A DNA stretch of 64,000 nt from Acholeplasmataceae bacterium (lineage in GTDB: Bacteria > Bacillota_I > Bacilli_A > Acholeplasmatales > Acholeplasmataceae). A model generated the notes under the pieces. The model was not told the origin of the DNA and searched no databases. It saw only the letters and a list, made by a program, of their open reading frames with translations. The DNA is taken from assembly GCA_030603805.1 (NCBI GenBank), contig JAUVXD010000008.1, forward strand, positions 1 through 64,000, in the 5' to 3' direction. Below are positions 26,375 through 36,691 of this stretch, one piece after another. The translations under genes and the position numbers were made by a program. Positions within the stretch are counted from its first letter, which is position 1, and the number at the start of each line of letters is the position of its first letter.

Positions 26375-27274
26375 CTAGAGTGAATTTTTAAATTTGGAAC
26401 CATCTAATCTAAGTTCATTAATGATGGCAGCGATTAAGTCAATATCTGCCATAAACTCTTTAAGTGTTTCTTGGTTGATGGGTTTCTTTAGTGAAAACTC
26501 CATGTAATCCCTACGGTCATTAACACCAATATGAAGTTCGTTTTTTGCAAAATAATACAAAATCGATCCTCTATGTAGTTTTTCAAGTTGCAGAAATTTC
26601 TCAATGGTCGTTGAAGTGATTAAATAAAAGCCATGTTCTTGAGAGGATGCATAAATAGAGAACTTTTTATTAAACTCAATACTTTCAGTATCAATCTTGA
26701 CAAGTCCTCTAGTATTCATTTGAAAACTATAACCTTCAGAGATTTTGAGGACTTCATTAAAAATTCTTTCAAACTTATAGATGTACCATCGACCTTTAAA
26801 GTAAGTTTGATAAGACACATGGACGTTTCCTTTTGAGTCTCTAGTTTCAACACGTTCTTTTAAGTCAACATCTGAAACTTCAAATTGGACACCTTTATAC
26901 TTCCCTTTAATATAATCTTCGCCATGAAACCTATCAGGTCTTTTAACCATACCCGTTGAGACAATTGTTGATGCAGGAATCGTGCCACTGGGTTGGTAAG
27001 CCACCTCATCAAATTGTTCTTTGAGTAAAGAAAGAATCATTTCTTCTTTAACAAAAACTCTAAATCCATGCGCATGACGTGCTGCTTTTCCGCCAAAGAC
27101 CATGCCTGCAACTAAAAGAATAATAGCAAAAACTAAAAAGATCATTTCAGTCATTATTGCCAAAATACCAAAAACGATTGCAAACACAACCAATATGGTT
27201 GCTGTTTTGCTTTCCTTACTGTAACTTTGATAAGTTTTTTGTCGTAATAATTCAAATCTTTCAAGATTGTTCAT
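26375..27274 (-). CDS. DUF3137-type membrane protein
   Basis: The 299-residue protein has two close membrane helices at about 24-42 and 43-62 and a soluble C-terminal domain of about 220 residues containing FKGRWYIYKFERIFNEVLKI. The pattern fits DUF3137, which is commonly encoded beside lemA. Function is not known. It begins 20 bp after metK with AGGTGA as ribosome site. Confidence 0.75.
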   Translation of the reverse strand: MNNLERFELLRQKTYQSYSKESKTATILVVFAIVFGILAIMTEMIFLVFAIILLVAGMVFGGKAARHAHGFRVFVKEEMILSLLKEQFDEVAYQPSGTIPASTIVSTGMVKRPDRFHGEDYIKGKYKGVQFEVSDVDLKERVETRDSKGNVHVSYQTYFKGRWYIYKFERIFNEVLKISEGYSFQMNTRGLVKIDTESIEFNKKFSIYASSQEHGFYLITSTTIEKFLQLEKLHRGSILYYFAKNELHIGVNDRRDYMEFSLKKPINQETLKEFMADIDLIAAIINELRLDGSKFKNSL

Positions 27275-27294
27275 AGGGTCACCTATCGTCTATT

Positions 27295-28443
27295 TTATAA
27301 CAGTTTGCGAAATATTTCAATCTTATCAAGTTTTTCCCATGTAAAAGTATCTTCTTCACGTCCAAAATGCCCATATGCCGCGGTTTTCGCATAAATCGGA
27401 CGCTTTAAATCTAAGGTTCTAATAATGCCAGCAGGTTTTAAGTCAAAATGTTTCTTAACTGCAGCATATATTTTTTCAAGTGCAACTTTTTCAGTACCAA
27501 AGGTATCAATCGTTAGAGATACTGGGTCAGCAATTCCAATAGCATATGCAATTTGAATTTCGCATCGATCTGCTATACCTGAACCTACAATGTTTTTCGC
27601 AATGTATCTAGCCATGTATGCAGCACTACGATCGACTTTAGATGGGTCTTTACCTGAGAATGCACCGCCACCATGACGTGCATATCCACCATAAGTATCC
27701 ACAATAATTTTTCTACCTGTAAGACCTGCATCGCCATGAGGTCCACCCATCACAAATCTGCCTGTTGGGTTAATTTGATAAATTGTTTCACTGGTATCAT
27801 AGCCTTTAAGTATCGGTGCTAACACGTGTTCGTGAATCGCTTTTTTTAAGTCATCTTGATCCCAGTCCTCATCATGTTGAGTCGATAAGACAACGGTATG
27901 AATGGAAACAGGTTGATTGTTTTCATCGTATTGGACTGTAACTTGGGTCTTGCCATCAGGACGAAGACCAGAAATGATGTTTTGTTTTCTAACATAACTT
28001 AAGCGTTCAGCCAATCGGTGTGATAAATAGATGGGTAATGGCATTAATGTGATTGTTTCATTGGTTGCATAACCAAACATCAAGCCTTGATCACCTGCCC
28101 CTTGTTCTTTATGCTCTTTTTCATCAACACCCATTGCGATGTCTGGTGATTGTGGCTTAATTCTAACATCGACAACTACATCATCAGCATTATATCCATA
28201 TTCTTTTTTGTTATAGCCTATATGATGAATTGCTTGACGAACTACAGCATCAAAATCGATTTCTGCATTGGTTGTTATTTCACCAAAAAGCAACGCATAA
28301 TCGGTTGTAACAGCTGTCTCACATGCAACTCTTGAATTAGGGTCTTGTGCTAAAATAGCATCTAAAATTGAATCCGAAATATAATCTGCAACTTTATCTG
28401 GATGTCCTTCTGTAACAGATTCACTACTAAATAATTTTCTCAT
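27295..28443 (-). CDS. metK: S-adenosylmethionine synthetase
   Basis: The 382-residue enzyme makes S-adenosylmethionine from methionine and ATP. Conserved segments include [17 protein letters not shown] at the start, [12 protein letters not shown] (about 115-126), [13 protein letters not shown] and [19 protein letters not shown], covering the ATP, magnesium and methionine sites. Length is that of the family. It is preceded by a SAM-I riboswitch and its terminator, so it is switched off when SAM is plentiful. Confidence 0.98.
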   Translation of the reverse strand: MRKLFSSESVTEGHPDKVADYISDSILDAILAQDPNSRVACETAVTTDYALLFGEITTNAEIDFDAVVRQAIHHIGYNKKEYGYNADDVVVDVRIKPQSPDIAMGVDEKEHKEQGAGDQGLMFGYATNETITLMPLPIYLSHRLAERLSYVRKQNIISGLRPDGKTQVTVQYDENNQPVSIHTVVLSTQHDEDWDQDDLKKAIHEHVLAPILKGYDTSETIYQINPTGRFVMGGPHGDAGLTGRKIIVDTYGGYARHGGGAFSGKDPSKVDRSAAYMARYIAKNIVGSGIADRCEIQIAYAIGIADPVSLTIDTFGTEKVALEKIYAAVKKHFDLKPAGIIRTLDLKRPIYAKTAAYGHFGREEDTFTWEKLDKIEIFRKLL

Positions 28444-28463
28444 GGTTGTTCTCCTTTTATCAT

Positions 28464-28491
28464 AAAAAAATGCGCTTTTAAGGAAAAGCGC
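28464..28491 (-). terminator. Expression-platform terminator of the SAM riboswitch
   Basis: On the minus strand GCGCTTTT, a four-base loop and AAAAGCGC are followed by a run of T, between the aptamer and metK. It is the intrinsic terminator that forms when SAM is bound. Confidence 0.9.
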
Positions 28492-28506
28492 CTTTTTGGT
28501 TTTTTT

Positions 28507-28600
28507 CCTTATTGATGGGTGATACCCCTCGTGGAAAGCACCTAATTCAATAGGTTGCTGCTACTTCATTGGTCACTAGCCTCCGTAGCTCTGAATAAGT
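28507..28600 (-). ncRNA. SAM-I riboswitch aptamer (S box) upstream of metK
   Basis: On the minus strand the leader shows the S-box pattern: CTTATTCAGAG at the 5' side of P1, GGAGG, GACCAATGAAG, GCAACC, then AGGTGCTTTCC and the closing AATAAG that pairs with CTTATT. The position before metK, and the terminator behind it, agree with SAM sensing. Only fine base-pair limits are uncertain. Confidence 0.9.
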
Positions 28601-28629
28601 GATACTTATTATTTTTTAATTACCGATTT

Positions 28630-28658
28630 ATGATACACGATAAATGACTATATGTCAA
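28630..28658 (-). promoter_or_regulatory. Promoter of the SAM riboswitch-metK transcript
   Basis: On the minus strand a perfect -35 TTGACA (28653-28658) and a -10 TATCAT (28630-28635) are separated by 17 bp, just upstream of the aptamer. Confidence 0.85.
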
Positions 28659-28676
28659 GAAATAATCTTCCGTTTT

Positions 28677-29984
28677 TTAAAAATTATTATACATCTCATT
28701 AAACTCATCATGAAATTTTAAGAATCTTTCTTTTAAGTCGTAATCAAAATATGTACCTAAATCAGTTTGGAATGATTTTAAAACTAAACCATGTGCCATG
28801 GGTCTTTTATAGGACTTAGGTCCTCTCATGGTGATGTATAAATCTGCAAGTAAGATGATTTGAGCATCAATTTCAGGCTGGATTACGAGCATTTCCTTTA
28901 GAAACTTTTCGTTTGCTGTATCTTCAATGTGTGCGCGTGCAATGTCTTCACATTTTTGAGCAAGTTGCATACGCTTCGCAATTTTTGAACCAAGTTCAGT
29001 TTTTTCTTTGAGGACATCATATGTTTTTTCATCATAGGTGTTCATATCATTTAAAAGATTTTTGATTTCTTGGTATTGCAAGTGAATCATAGCATATTGA
29101 TTCATGGCATCAATCCGAGTTTGTGTTAAACCATAATAATCGGCAAGTTTCATGGACATTTGCTGTACTTGATACGCATGTCTTTTATCCATCAGTGTAT
29201 ATGAACTTGAAAACACCACTGAAAATAAGTCCCCAACAATATGAGAGAAATCGCCTTGTACTTGTCTGCGTTTGATGAGTTCTTTTTTTCTTTCTTCTTG
29301 CATGTATTGTCCCATAGACACAATGGCATAAACAACAAAATAGAATAAGATAAAAAGCAGTGTTCTTAAGAGGATATCACTGAACTCAGGTTCTTTAATA
29401 AATCTTGGAATAAATTGGAAAAATGTTTCTTCCCCAACCATGCCTTGAATGTTATAGGTCCATATGAAATGAATGACTGTCAGCAATGCTAATAATCCTT
29501 GAAAAGACTGTGAGAGCAATTTCTTTTCTTGATATAAAGATATGACGACGACTGCATAATACATTAAAATGTAGGCTGCAGTTTCAAAATATGGATTGGT
29601 ATAAAGTCTGGCATAAATCAAAATGGATGAAAAGAAAATATAAAACGCTGCAACATACATAGCAACAGACTGTTTCGTCTTATCTTGAGGATCCATATTA
29701 ATCAATTTTCTTAAAAACTTATTAATGACATAAGTGAGTGGGAATGCTACAAAAGCAACTACCCAGTCTGACACTTCATTTTGAATAAAGGATAGTAAAA
29801 ACAAGATGATGGAGTACATGATGTTTGAAACAAAAACGATATTTTTGATGACAACATTTCTCCGGTAGAGAACTGCCACATCATCTGTGATATCCACACC
29901 TTGTTCAAAACCAAAAAACTTAGCGAAGATATCTTTGCCAAGTGCCTTCAAGTTGAAAATGCTTCGTTTTCTAGTCTTCCCCAC
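28677..29984 (-). CDS. Six-helix membrane protein with a degenerate HD-GYP-like domain
   Basis: The 435-residue protein has six membrane segments (about 45-240) and a cytosolic C-terminal domain aligned by eye with HD-GYP phosphohydrolases. RHAYQV and LADYYGL match the start of the domain; the metal-binding HD motif reads MIHLQYQ, losing the Asp; the HHE..GYP region is replaced by ARAHIEDT; the end ILLADLYITMRGPKSYKRPM and GTYFDYDL keeps the VADxYDAxxxxRPYR pattern. Catalysis is therefore unlikely and a sensor or binding role is more plausible. It follows the pgpA gene by 17 bp. Confidence 0.65.
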   Translation of the reverse strand: MGKTRKRSIFNLKALGKDIFAKFFGFEQGVDITDDVAVLYRRNVVIKNIVFVSNIMYSIILFLLSFIQNEVSDWVVAFVAFPLTYVINKFLRKLINMDPQDKTKQSVAMYVAAFYIFFSSILIYARLYTNPYFETAAYILMYYAVVVISLYQEKKLLSQSFQGLLALLTVIHFIWTYNIQGMVGEETFFQFIPRFIKEPEFSDILLRTLLFILFYFVVYAIVSMGQYMQEERKKELIKRRQVQGDFSHIVGDLFSVVFSSSYTLMDKRHAYQVQQMSMKLADYYGLTQTRIDAMNQYAMIHLQYQEIKNLLNDMNTYDEKTYDVLKEKTELGSKIAKRMQLAQKCEDIARAHIEDTANEKFLKEMLVIQPEIDAQIILLADLYITMRGPKSYKRPMAHGLVLKSFQTDLGTYFDYDLKERFLKFHDEFNEMYNNF

Positions 29985-30001
29985 GTGAGTTCATCCTTTT
30001 T

Positions 30002-30571
30002 TTATAAGTCAAATATACTTAAGCGTTGAACATGTTCATCTTCATGAGCAAGTTCTTCATTGGTGACTTGAGCAACTCTAGTCGATGCAGCTGCTGCGAT
30101 AGCACCAACAATGTCATCTAAGAATGTATGGCAAATGCCATCTTCTTTTCCTGCTTCATTCAGTCTTTTGACAATTCCATGTTTGTTGACATCAATGTCA
30201 CCAAAATTGGTTTGTCCAATCGTGCCATAAAGACCAGCAACTTCTAGACCCATCGTCTCATCAATACCAAACATACCAAGATCTTCATAGATAATATCTT
30301 GAATCGGACCTTGAAACATCTTTTGTTCAGCAAGACGGTCAATTTCACACGCTAATTGAACATGATGAAAAACATCACGAAGTGATAAGATTTTTTCTAC
30401 AGATTCAATGCAAAGTTCACGTGTGACATTATCGGTGTATTTAGACTGCTGTTTGAAACTGATTTCAGCAATCGCTTCAATCGTGACACCACGTTTCAAT
30501 AAAAGCTTTTTATTGAGTTCAAACATTTCTGCTCTTGTGTATAAGAGCTTCGGTTTCTTTTTTTCTGACAT
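30002..30571 (-). CDS. Phosphatidylglycerophosphatase A family protein (YutG-like)
   Basis: The 189-residue soluble protein resembles the PgpA/YutG family (helical, with DNVTRELCIESVEKIL, DIIYEDLGMFGIDETMGLEVAGLYGTIG-type segments and FLDDIVGAIAAA). In Gram-positive bacteria members are annotated as phosphatidylglycerophosphatases for phospholipid synthesis, although the Bacillus form lacks membrane helices and its true substrate is debated. It starts 2 bp after the fmt stop codon, within the priA-fmt operon. Confidence 0.8.
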   Translation of the reverse strand: MSEKKKPKLLYTRAEMFELNKKLLLKRGVTIEAIAEISFKQQSKYTDNVTRELCIESVEKILSLRDVFHHVQLACEIDRLAEQKMFQGPIQDIIYEDLGMFGIDETMGLEVAGLYGTIGQTNFGDIDVNKHGIVKRLNEAGKEDGICHTFLDDIVGAIAAAASTRVAQVTNEELAHEDEHVQRLSIFDL

Positions 30572-30573
30572 GA

Positions 30574-31506
30574 TTAGTCATTCCCTTCTATGAATATATC
30601 ATTTTCTTTGATGATATTTTGACCATTGAGAAAATCTTTGACTGCCATTTTTTTCTTACCAGGAACTAGTATTTCTAAAATTTCTATCACGCCATCTTGC
30701 GTTTTAATAAGTAGTTCTTTCTTAACTTTAAGAATTGTCCCAGGCTTGATGTGACTCTCTACAATTATATCACTTTTTCGAGCATGATAAAACTTGATTG
30801 TCTGTCCATGAAGGTATGCATACGCGCCAGGCTCAGGTGATAAACCTCGAATCTTGTTTATTATCCGTTCTGTAGTCCAATGAAATGATAGCATCTCATC
30901 TGTGTATTTAAGTGTATAAGCAAAAGTGACTAAGCTTGGATCTTGTGGTATGGATTCAATTTGTCCCATTTCATAAGTTTCAAGAACTTCTTTAAGTAAC
31001 TTGGCACCAAGAAGACTGAGTTTTTTGCTTAACGTTTGATAATTATCTTCGAACTCAATGGGGATAGATGCTTGTTTGATGATATCACCACTATCCATTT
31101 TAAATGCCATATACATGATGGTAATTCCGGTTTCTTTTTTACCATCAAACAGCGCATATTGAATTGGAGCACCACCACGATACTCAGGTAAAAGTGATCC
31201 GTGAACATTAATCGCAACAATTTGATTAATCAGCTCTTTGGGTAGCATTTGTCCGTAAGCTGCTGTAATGATAAGATCTGGTTTCAACTCTATAATTTTA
31301 AAATAATCTTCTTTAAGTTTTTCAGGCTGAAAAACATCGAGGTTTAATTTTGTTGCAAGACTTTTGATGGGTGATGGCGTTAAAATTTTTTTTCTACCGA
31401 AAGGCTTATCGGGTTGTGTTACAACTAAAAGAATGTTGTGGTGTTGATTGAGCATCTCTAAGATTGGACAAGCAAATTCTGGAGTTCCCATAAATACAAT
31501 ATTCAT
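30574..31506 (-). CDS. fmt: Methionyl-tRNA formyltransferase
   Basis: The 310-residue enzyme formylates initiator Met-tRNA. Recognisable parts are the N-terminal VFMGTPEFACPIL, the formyl-folate site with INVHGSLLPEYRGGAPIQ (Asn, His and the SLLP motif) and the C-terminal OB-like domain with GLSPEPGAYAY. It is 10 bp behind priA, the common priA-fmt order in Firmicutes. Formylation implies a bacterial-type initiation with peptide deformylase elsewhere. Confidence 0.96.
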   Translation of the reverse strand: MNIVFMGTPEFACPILEMLNQHHNILLVVTQPDKPFGRKKILTPSPIKSLATKLNLDVFQPEKLKEDYFKIIELKPDLIITAAYGQMLPKELINQIVAINVHGSLLPEYRGGAPIQYALFDGKKETGITIMYMAFKMDSGDIIKQASIPIEFEDNYQTLSKKLSLLGAKLLKEVLETYEMGQIESIPQDPSLVTFAYTLKYTDEMLSFHWTTERIINKIRGLSPEPGAYAYLHGQTIKFYHARKSDIIVESHIKPGTILKVKKELLIKTQDGVIEILEILVPGKKKMAVKDFLNGQNIIKENDIFIEGND

Positions 31507-31516
31507 AGATTATCAC

Positions 31517-33832
31517 CTAGACAAGATCAAGTGTTGGATAATACTTGATTTTAATGTCTTTCGTTTCATAATTTAAAATCGTTTCTAAAAGCTTTGGTAC
31601 TAAAATATTTTGATACTTTAAAGTCATTGTAAATCGGTAATTGTCTTTAATTCTTTTGATGATTGCCTCAGTCGGACCGAGAACTGTTAACTGTTCGCCT
31701 ACCAAATGCTTTTTAATCATAAAAGCTTGTTGATATGTCTTAAGAAATGAGGGTCCTTCAATCAGTAGTTGTGCGGTGTGAAAATAGGGCTCATAACCCA
31801 ATAGTTTTCGATTCTCTAAAGCTTTTTTATAGAAATAATCATAACCTTCTTTAACAGCTAATATGGCATAATGGTTTATGTCATAAGATTGAATTATTGC
31901 CTCTCCTGGTAGCGACCTTCCAGAACGTCCTGCAACTTGGGATAACAACATATAAGCCTTCTCATCTGCTTGATATGAAGGTACTTTAAGTAAAAGGTCT
32001 GCCATCATAACACCGACTAGAGTGACTTTAGGAAAATCTAGTCCTTTCGCAATCATTTGTGTGCCTAAAAGGATGTCAGCATCTTCATTTTGAAACTGAT
32101 GCCATAAGCGTTCATGACTACCTTTAGCGCGTGTTGTATTTTGGTCCATACGTAGAATTCTTGCTTGTGGCACGACTTTTTTTAGTGCCTGTTCAACATA
32201 TTCAATTCCGACACCCATCTCTTTAACCTTATCCTCATGACAAACGTCGCATGTCGTATGAAACGGCTTCTCAAAGCCACAATAATGACATTTGAGTAAA
32301 GCTTTATCTTTATAATACGTTAAAGAAATATCGCAGTGTGGACACTTAGGAACATCACCACATTGCCTACATAAGACAAAAGGTGCATAGCCTTTACGAT
32401 TAAATAGTAATAAGGTTTGTTCCTTTGATTCAAGTCTTTTGTTGATGGCTTGGAGCAGTTCATTTGAAAAAATGGATGTGTTTTTAGATTTTAACTCCTT
32501 TTTCATATCCACAAATTTCAAGGTAGGCATTTGGATTTGATTTGGTCTTTTGATAAGTTCAAGTAATATTGTATCCTCATGGCGTGCTTGATACATGGTT
32601 ACAATTTGAGGGGTTGCACTGCCTAAAACAAGTGGACATTGATGATAAATACTTCTCATTTTTGCGATATGTCGTGCATCATAGATGATGCCATCGATTT
32701 GGGTATAAGAGGCATCATGTTCTTCATCGATAATAATTAAACCTAAAGATTCTAAAGGTAGGAAACATGCACTTCTTGTACCGAGTAATATTTGAGCTTT
32801 TTTTGAGATGATACGTCGATATTCATCAAAGCGCTCACCTTTGGATAAACCACTATGATAGATGGCAACATCATCAAATCTTGACTTCAAGCGGAGTGCA
32901 GTTGGTGCTATTAAAGTAATTTCAGGAACCAAATATAATACTTGCTTGCCTGATTTGATAACATCTTCAATTAAGGCAAGATAAACTTCTGTCTTACCTG
33001 AACCAGTAACCCCTTTAAGCAAAAATGTTTTTTGCTGATCAAATGATTTTTTGATGGTTTCATAGGCGTATTTTTGTTCATCGTTTAAAATCACTTTCTT
33101 GTCATGCAGCTCAAAAATGTGTGAAACTTCGCGATTTTTTTCTACGTCAATAGGGATTATGACTTGATGTTTAGATAATGTGTTTAATGCTGATATTGAT
33201 ACACCATTTTCTAAAAGTGATGCTCGAGATACACTCAGACCATGACCAAATAGATCTATAATATGTTGATAACTCGATACTTTTTGATACTTATGGTTAG
33301 GATTGAGTTCATAAGCTGTCACCATTTTGGTTGATTCTTTTTGTTTGATGATTTTCTTAATGCCAATGATTTCTTGATCTTTTAATCGTTTAAGACGATG
33401 ATAATAGATCTGATCTTTTTGTTTAAGCTTCCAAATCCCTGCTTTATTAAACATGGGTCTTAAATCATCAGGTATATATGAATCTTTAAGAATATGAACT
33501 TCTTTTTGATAGTTTAAGAAGAGTTCACTTGGAACAACCGTATGAAAAAGACTACTGATGATGTTTGGTGCTTCGTTTTTCATGTATTCAATCATCATAA
33601 AAAGCTCATCATCAATGGTCGGTACAACATCTAAAACATCAATAATGGGTTTGGTTGCATCTAAACTTGATTCTATGATTTCGATAACAAATCCAAGACG
33701 CTCTTGGGCACCAAAGGGAACTAAAACACGCATGCCACGCACCAAAAAGCCCTTAAATGCTTCAGGGATGATGTAATCATAGGTTTGATTAACTTCTTCA
33801 TGTCTAATATCTATAATGATTTTTGCGAACAT
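31517..33832 (-). CDS. priA: Primosomal replication restart helicase PriA
   Basis: The 771-residue protein has the N-terminal 3'DNA-binding domain (VLVPFGAQERLGFVIEI), a winged helix, Walker A GVTGSGKTEVYL, DEEH box IIIDEEHDASY and the PriA zinc region with eight cysteines (CRQCGDVPKCPHC, CHYC, CDVC), then GRSGRS near the C-terminus. PriA restarts stalled replication forks by loading DnaB through other primosome proteins. Confidence 0.97.
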   Translation of the reverse strand: MFAKIIIDIRHEEVNQTYDYIIPEAFKGFLVRGMRVLVPFGAQERLGFVIEIIESSLDATKPIIDVLDVVPTIDDELFMMIEYMKNEAPNIISSLFHTVVPSELFLNYQKEVHILKDSYIPDDLRPMFNKAGIWKLKQKDQIYYHRLKRLKDQEIIGIKKIIKQKESTKMVTAYELNPNHKYQKVSSYQHIIDLFGHGLSVSRASLLENGVSISALNTLSKHQVIIPIDVEKNREVSHIFELHDKKVILNDEQKYAYETIKKSFDQQKTFLLKGVTGSGKTEVYLALIEDVIKSGKQVLYLVPEITLIAPTALRLKSRFDDVAIYHSGLSKGERFDEYRRIISKKAQILLGTRSACFLPLESLGLIIIDEEHDASYTQIDGIIYDARHIAKMRSIYHQCPLVLGSATPQIVTMYQARHEDTILLELIKRPNQIQMPTLKFVDMKKELKSKNTSIFSNELLQAINKRLESKEQTLLLFNRKGYAPFVLCRQCGDVPKCPHCDISLTYYKDKALLKCHYCGFEKPFHTTCDVCHEDKVKEMGVGIEYVEQALKKVVPQARILRMDQNTTRAKGSHERLWHQFQNEDADILLGTQMIAKGLDFPKVTLVGVMMADLLLKVPSYQADEKAYMLLSQVAGRSGRSLPGEAIIQSYDINHYAILAVKEGYDYFYKKALENRKLLGYEPYFHTAQLLIEGPSFLKTYQQAFMIKKHLVGEQLTVLGPTEAIIKRIKDNYRFTMTLKYQNILVPKLLETILNYETKDIKIKYYPTLDLV

Positions 33833-33870
33833 ATACCCACCTTTAAAACTATTATAACGTATGAGATGAC

Positions 33871-33894
33871 AAAAAAAGTAACCGAAGTTACTTT
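33871..33894 (-). terminator. Terminator of the rimP-rbfA operon
   Basis: On the minus strand AAAGTAAC, TTCG-type loop and GTTACTTT with a run of seven T overlap the rbfA stop codon. Confidence 0.85.
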
Positions 33895-34229
33895 ATTGTT
33901 TTAAGGATTTTATCAATATGGTTGCCATAGGCAAGTGCTTCATCATATTTGAAAATCAATTCAGGAATCTTTCTAATGTTTTTAATTTTCTTAGCAAGTT
34001 CCATACGAATAGTCACTTTACTTTGTTCAATCGCTTCTTTAGCGCGCTCAATCACTTTAGGATCATCTGACAAAATGGTGTAATAAACGGTTGCAAACGA
34101 TAAATCTTTGGTGACTTTAACTTCAGTTAAGTTAATGTATCCAAAGCTCTTATCTTTCACTTCTAAATTCACAATGGATGCAAGTTCTCTTTGAATTAAA
34201 CTTGCAAGACGTTCTGTTGTAATTGACAT
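33888..34229 (-). CDS. rbfA: Ribosome-binding factor A
   Basis: The 113-residue KH-like protein matches RbfA in length and in segments such as LIQRELASIVNLEV, LTEVKVTKDLSFATVYY and RKIPELIFKYDEAL. It binds the pre-30S subunit and assists maturation of the 16S rRNA 5' end. It is the last gene of the operon and starts 1 bp after infB. Confidence 0.95.
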   Translation of the reverse strand: MSITTERLASLIQRELASIVNLEVKDKSFGYINLTEVKVTKDLSFATVYYTILSDDPKVIERAKEAIEQSKVTIRMELAKKIKNIRKIPELIFKYDEALAYGNHIDKILKTIK

Positions 34230-34230
34230 A

Positions 34231-36114
34231 CTAATCCACCTCGACTTCTTTCATTTGTGATGCTTCGATGATATCTCCAATCTTAAGGTCGTTGAAGTTT
34301 TCAATCGAAAGACCACATTCATATCCAAACTTGACTTCTTTCACATCATCTTTGAAACGTTTAAGTGATGCGAGTTTGCCTTCATAAGCAACAATACCAT
34401 TTCTAAGAACTCTAACTAATGCATCACGTTTGATAACACCATCGGTTACATAACATCCAGCAATGGTTCCAACTTTTGATACTTTGAATGTTTCTCTGAC
34501 TTCAGCTTGACCTGTAACAATTTCTTCAAATGTCGGTGCAAGCATGCCTTTGAGTGCAGCTTCAATATCTTCAGCAACGCGGTAAATGATGTTATAAAGT
34601 CTAATTTCAACACCTACGGAGTCTGCAGCTTGTTTAACAGCAGCTGTGGGGCGAACATTAAATCCAATTAAAATCGCTTTAGATGCATTGGCAAGTGTGA
34701 CATCACTTTCAGTGATTGCCCCAACAGATGAGCGGACAACATTGACATGAAATCCATCAATATTAATCTTTTCTAATAAATGCTTTAATGCTTCAATAGA
34801 ACCTTGAACATCACCTTTAATGATAATATTGAGTTCCTTTTCAGTACTTTCTATTTCACCAAACATTGAATCTAAAGATGTTTTCTTAACAGCTTTTACT
34901 TCAGAATCTTTGACTCTAGATTGACGCTCTGAAGCAATTTGCTTGGTTACTCTTTCATCATCAAATGCCATGAAGATATCACCGGCTTGTGGTACTTCAT
35001 TAAGGCCAGTCACTTCAATCGGTTGTGAGGGTAGTGCGCGATCATAACGTTTCTTTAAATCATCTTGCATGGTTCTGACCTTACCATAAGTGTTACCGAT
35101 GACGATATAATCACCAACATGTAGCGTTCCTGTTTCAACGATTAAGGTTGCAACAGGTCCTCTCCCTTTATCTAAAGATGCTTCAATGACTGTACCTTTA
35201 GCTAAACGATTGGGGTTTGCTTTAAATTCATCGATTTCGCTAATCAGTAAAATGACATCTAATAGTTCTTCAATACCCATTTTCTTAAGTGCTGAAACTT
35301 GAACAAAGGGAACTTTTCCACCCCATGCTTCTGGAATGAGACCTTGTTCAGCAAGTTCAGTCATCACACGGTCTGGATTTGCTGATTGCTTATCCATTTT
35401 GTTAACTGCAACAACAATCGGTACTTTAGCTGCTTTTGCATGGTCTAAGGCTTCAATAGTTTGAGGCATCACACCATCATCGGCTGCAACCACTAAAACA
35501 ACGATATCGGTTACTTTTGCACCACGTGCACGCATTTCAGTAAATGCAGCATGACCTGGCGTATCGATGAAGGTAATGGCATCTGTGCCTCTCATGACTT
35601 GATAGGCACCAATGTGTTGTGTAATTCCACCTGCTTCACCTTCAACCACTCTGGATTTACGAATGGCATCAAGTAGGGTTGTCTTACCATGGTCGACGTG
35701 ACCCATAACTGTGACGATTGGTGGTCTTTTGACCATATCTTTTGGATCATCATTAATCGACATTTCATCATAACGTGTCACGTCAGTAATGACTTCATCT
35801 TGAACTTTAAATCCTTCGTCTAATGCGATAACTTCGATGGTGTCGCGATCAATGATTTGATTCACACTTGCCATTAAACCAAGTTGCATCAGTTTTTTAA
35901 TCATCGATGCGTTGGTTAATGATAACCCTTCAGCAACCTGAGCAACATTCATGTCAGGTCTGTAGATAAAAATCTTTTCTCCAACAGGTTTGTTTTCTTT
36001 TTTAGGACTTGATGGTTTCTTGAATCCTGGTTTTGTTTTAAAGTCTTCACTTCTATTATCGCTGCCAAATTTTTTGTTTGTATTACTTTTCGGGAACTTC
36101 TTGTTGATAGGCAT
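34231..36114 (-). CDS. infB: Translation initiation factor IF-2
   Basis: The 627-residue GTPase has a short, lysine-rich N-terminal region (about 1-120), the G domain with [23 protein letters not shown] and NKMD, and the C-terminal fMet-tRNA binding domain. The N-terminal domain is much shorter than in E. coli, as in many mollicutes and Gram-positive bacteria. IF-2 joins the subunits and positions formyl-Met-tRNA; fmt is encoded nearby. It begins 4 bp after ylxQ. Confidence 0.97.
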   Translation of the reverse strand: MPINKKFPKSNTNKKFGSDNRSEDFKTKPGFKKPSSPKKENKPVGEKIFIYRPDMNVAQVAEGLSLTNASMIKKLMQLGLMASVNQIIDRDTIEVIALDEGFKVQDEVITDVTRYDEMSINDDPKDMVKRPPIVTVMGHVDHGKTTLLDAIRKSRVVEGEAGGITQHIGAYQVMRGTDAITFIDTPGHAAFTEMRARGAKVTDIVVLVVAADDGVMPQTIEALDHAKAAKVPIVVAVNKMDKQSANPDRVMTELAEQGLIPEAWGGKVPFVQVSALKKMGIEELLDVILLISEIDEFKANPNRLAKGTVIEASLDKGRGPVATLIVETGTLHVGDYIVIGNTYGKVRTMQDDLKKRYDRALPSQPIEVTGLNEVPQAGDIFMAFDDERVTKQIASERQSRVKDSEVKAVKKTSLDSMFGEIESTEKELNIIIKGDVQGSIEALKHLLEKINIDGFHVNVVRSSVGAITESDVTLANASKAILIGFNVRPTAAVKQAADSVGVEIRLYNIIYRVAEDIEAALKGMLAPTFEEIVTGQAEVRETFKVSKVGTIAGCYVTDGVIKRDALVRVLRNGIVAYEGKLASLKRFKDDVKEVKFGYECGLSIENFNDLKIGDIIEASQMKEVEVD

Positions 36115-36118
36115 ATAA

Positions 36119-36415
36119 TCACTTCCTTCTTTGATCCATCAATAATTGACTGAATCCCTTGTCGGATATTCCAATAACCTTGATGTCTTCTTTGCCTAAT
36201 GCATTTGAAATCTCAAATGACTTTAACTCTTCTATGACTTCAACTTGATACGTTTTTGCTTTATCATAGACTTTCTTTTTAGTTGTGTGTGATGCATCTG
36301 TTGCTAGCAGAATTAAATATAGTTTACCATTTCTAAGCGCAGTGATGGTTATATCCGTGCCCACTGTAACTTTTCTAGCACGAAGTGCTAATCCTAAGGT
36401 ATTAGTGATTGACAA
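36119..36415 (-). CDS. ylxQ: L7Ae-family RNA-binding protein YlxQ
   Basis: The 98-residue protein has the L7Ae/L30e fold: [25 protein letters not shown]-type first half and [16 protein letters not shown], typical of kink-turn binding proteins. It is the usual gene between ylxR and infB. I chose a TTG start at 36415 because AGGAG lies at good distance and a start farther upstream would overlap ylxR by nearly 60 bases. Its role in Bacillus is not essential and its RNA partners are uncertain. Confidence 0.85.
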   Translation of the reverse strand: MSITNTLGLALRARKVTVGTDITITALRNGKLYLILLATDASHTTKKKVYDKAKTYQVEVIEELKSFEISNALGKEDIKVIGISDKGFSQLLMDQRRK

Positions 36416-36668
36416 GTTTAAGCAACTCCTCGTAAATCGATTCTGGGACCGAAACTTCAAGCTTACGATCTAATGCCTTTGATTTTTTAGCCAATAAAAT
36501 CGCTTCTTCAGAATTCTTGATATATGCCCCACGGCCAGGAGCTTTGCCTTTAAGATCAACAGAAACTAAACCTTCTTTGGTTGCAGCAATTCGAATCAGA
36601 TCTTTTTTAGGTAAAACTTCTTTGGTCACCACACAGGTTCTTAAGGGAACTTTCTTTACTTTGTTCAT
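36402..36668 (-). CDS. ylxR: YlxR family protein (DUF448)
   Basis: The 88-residue protein has the YlxR hallmark RTCVVTKEVLPKKDLIRI and GRGAYIKN. YlxR is a nucleic-acid-binding protein; in some Gram-positive bacteria it affects transcription and has been linked to RNase P. It is 23 bp behind nusA and overlaps the start of ylxQ. Confidence 0.92.
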   Translation of the reverse strand: MNKVKKVPLRTCVVTKEVLPKKDLIRIAATKEGLVSVDLKGKAPGRGAYIKNSEEAILLAKKSKALDRKLEVSVPESIYEELLKLVNH

Positions 36669-36691
36669 GTTATTACCTCACCTGTAGACTC

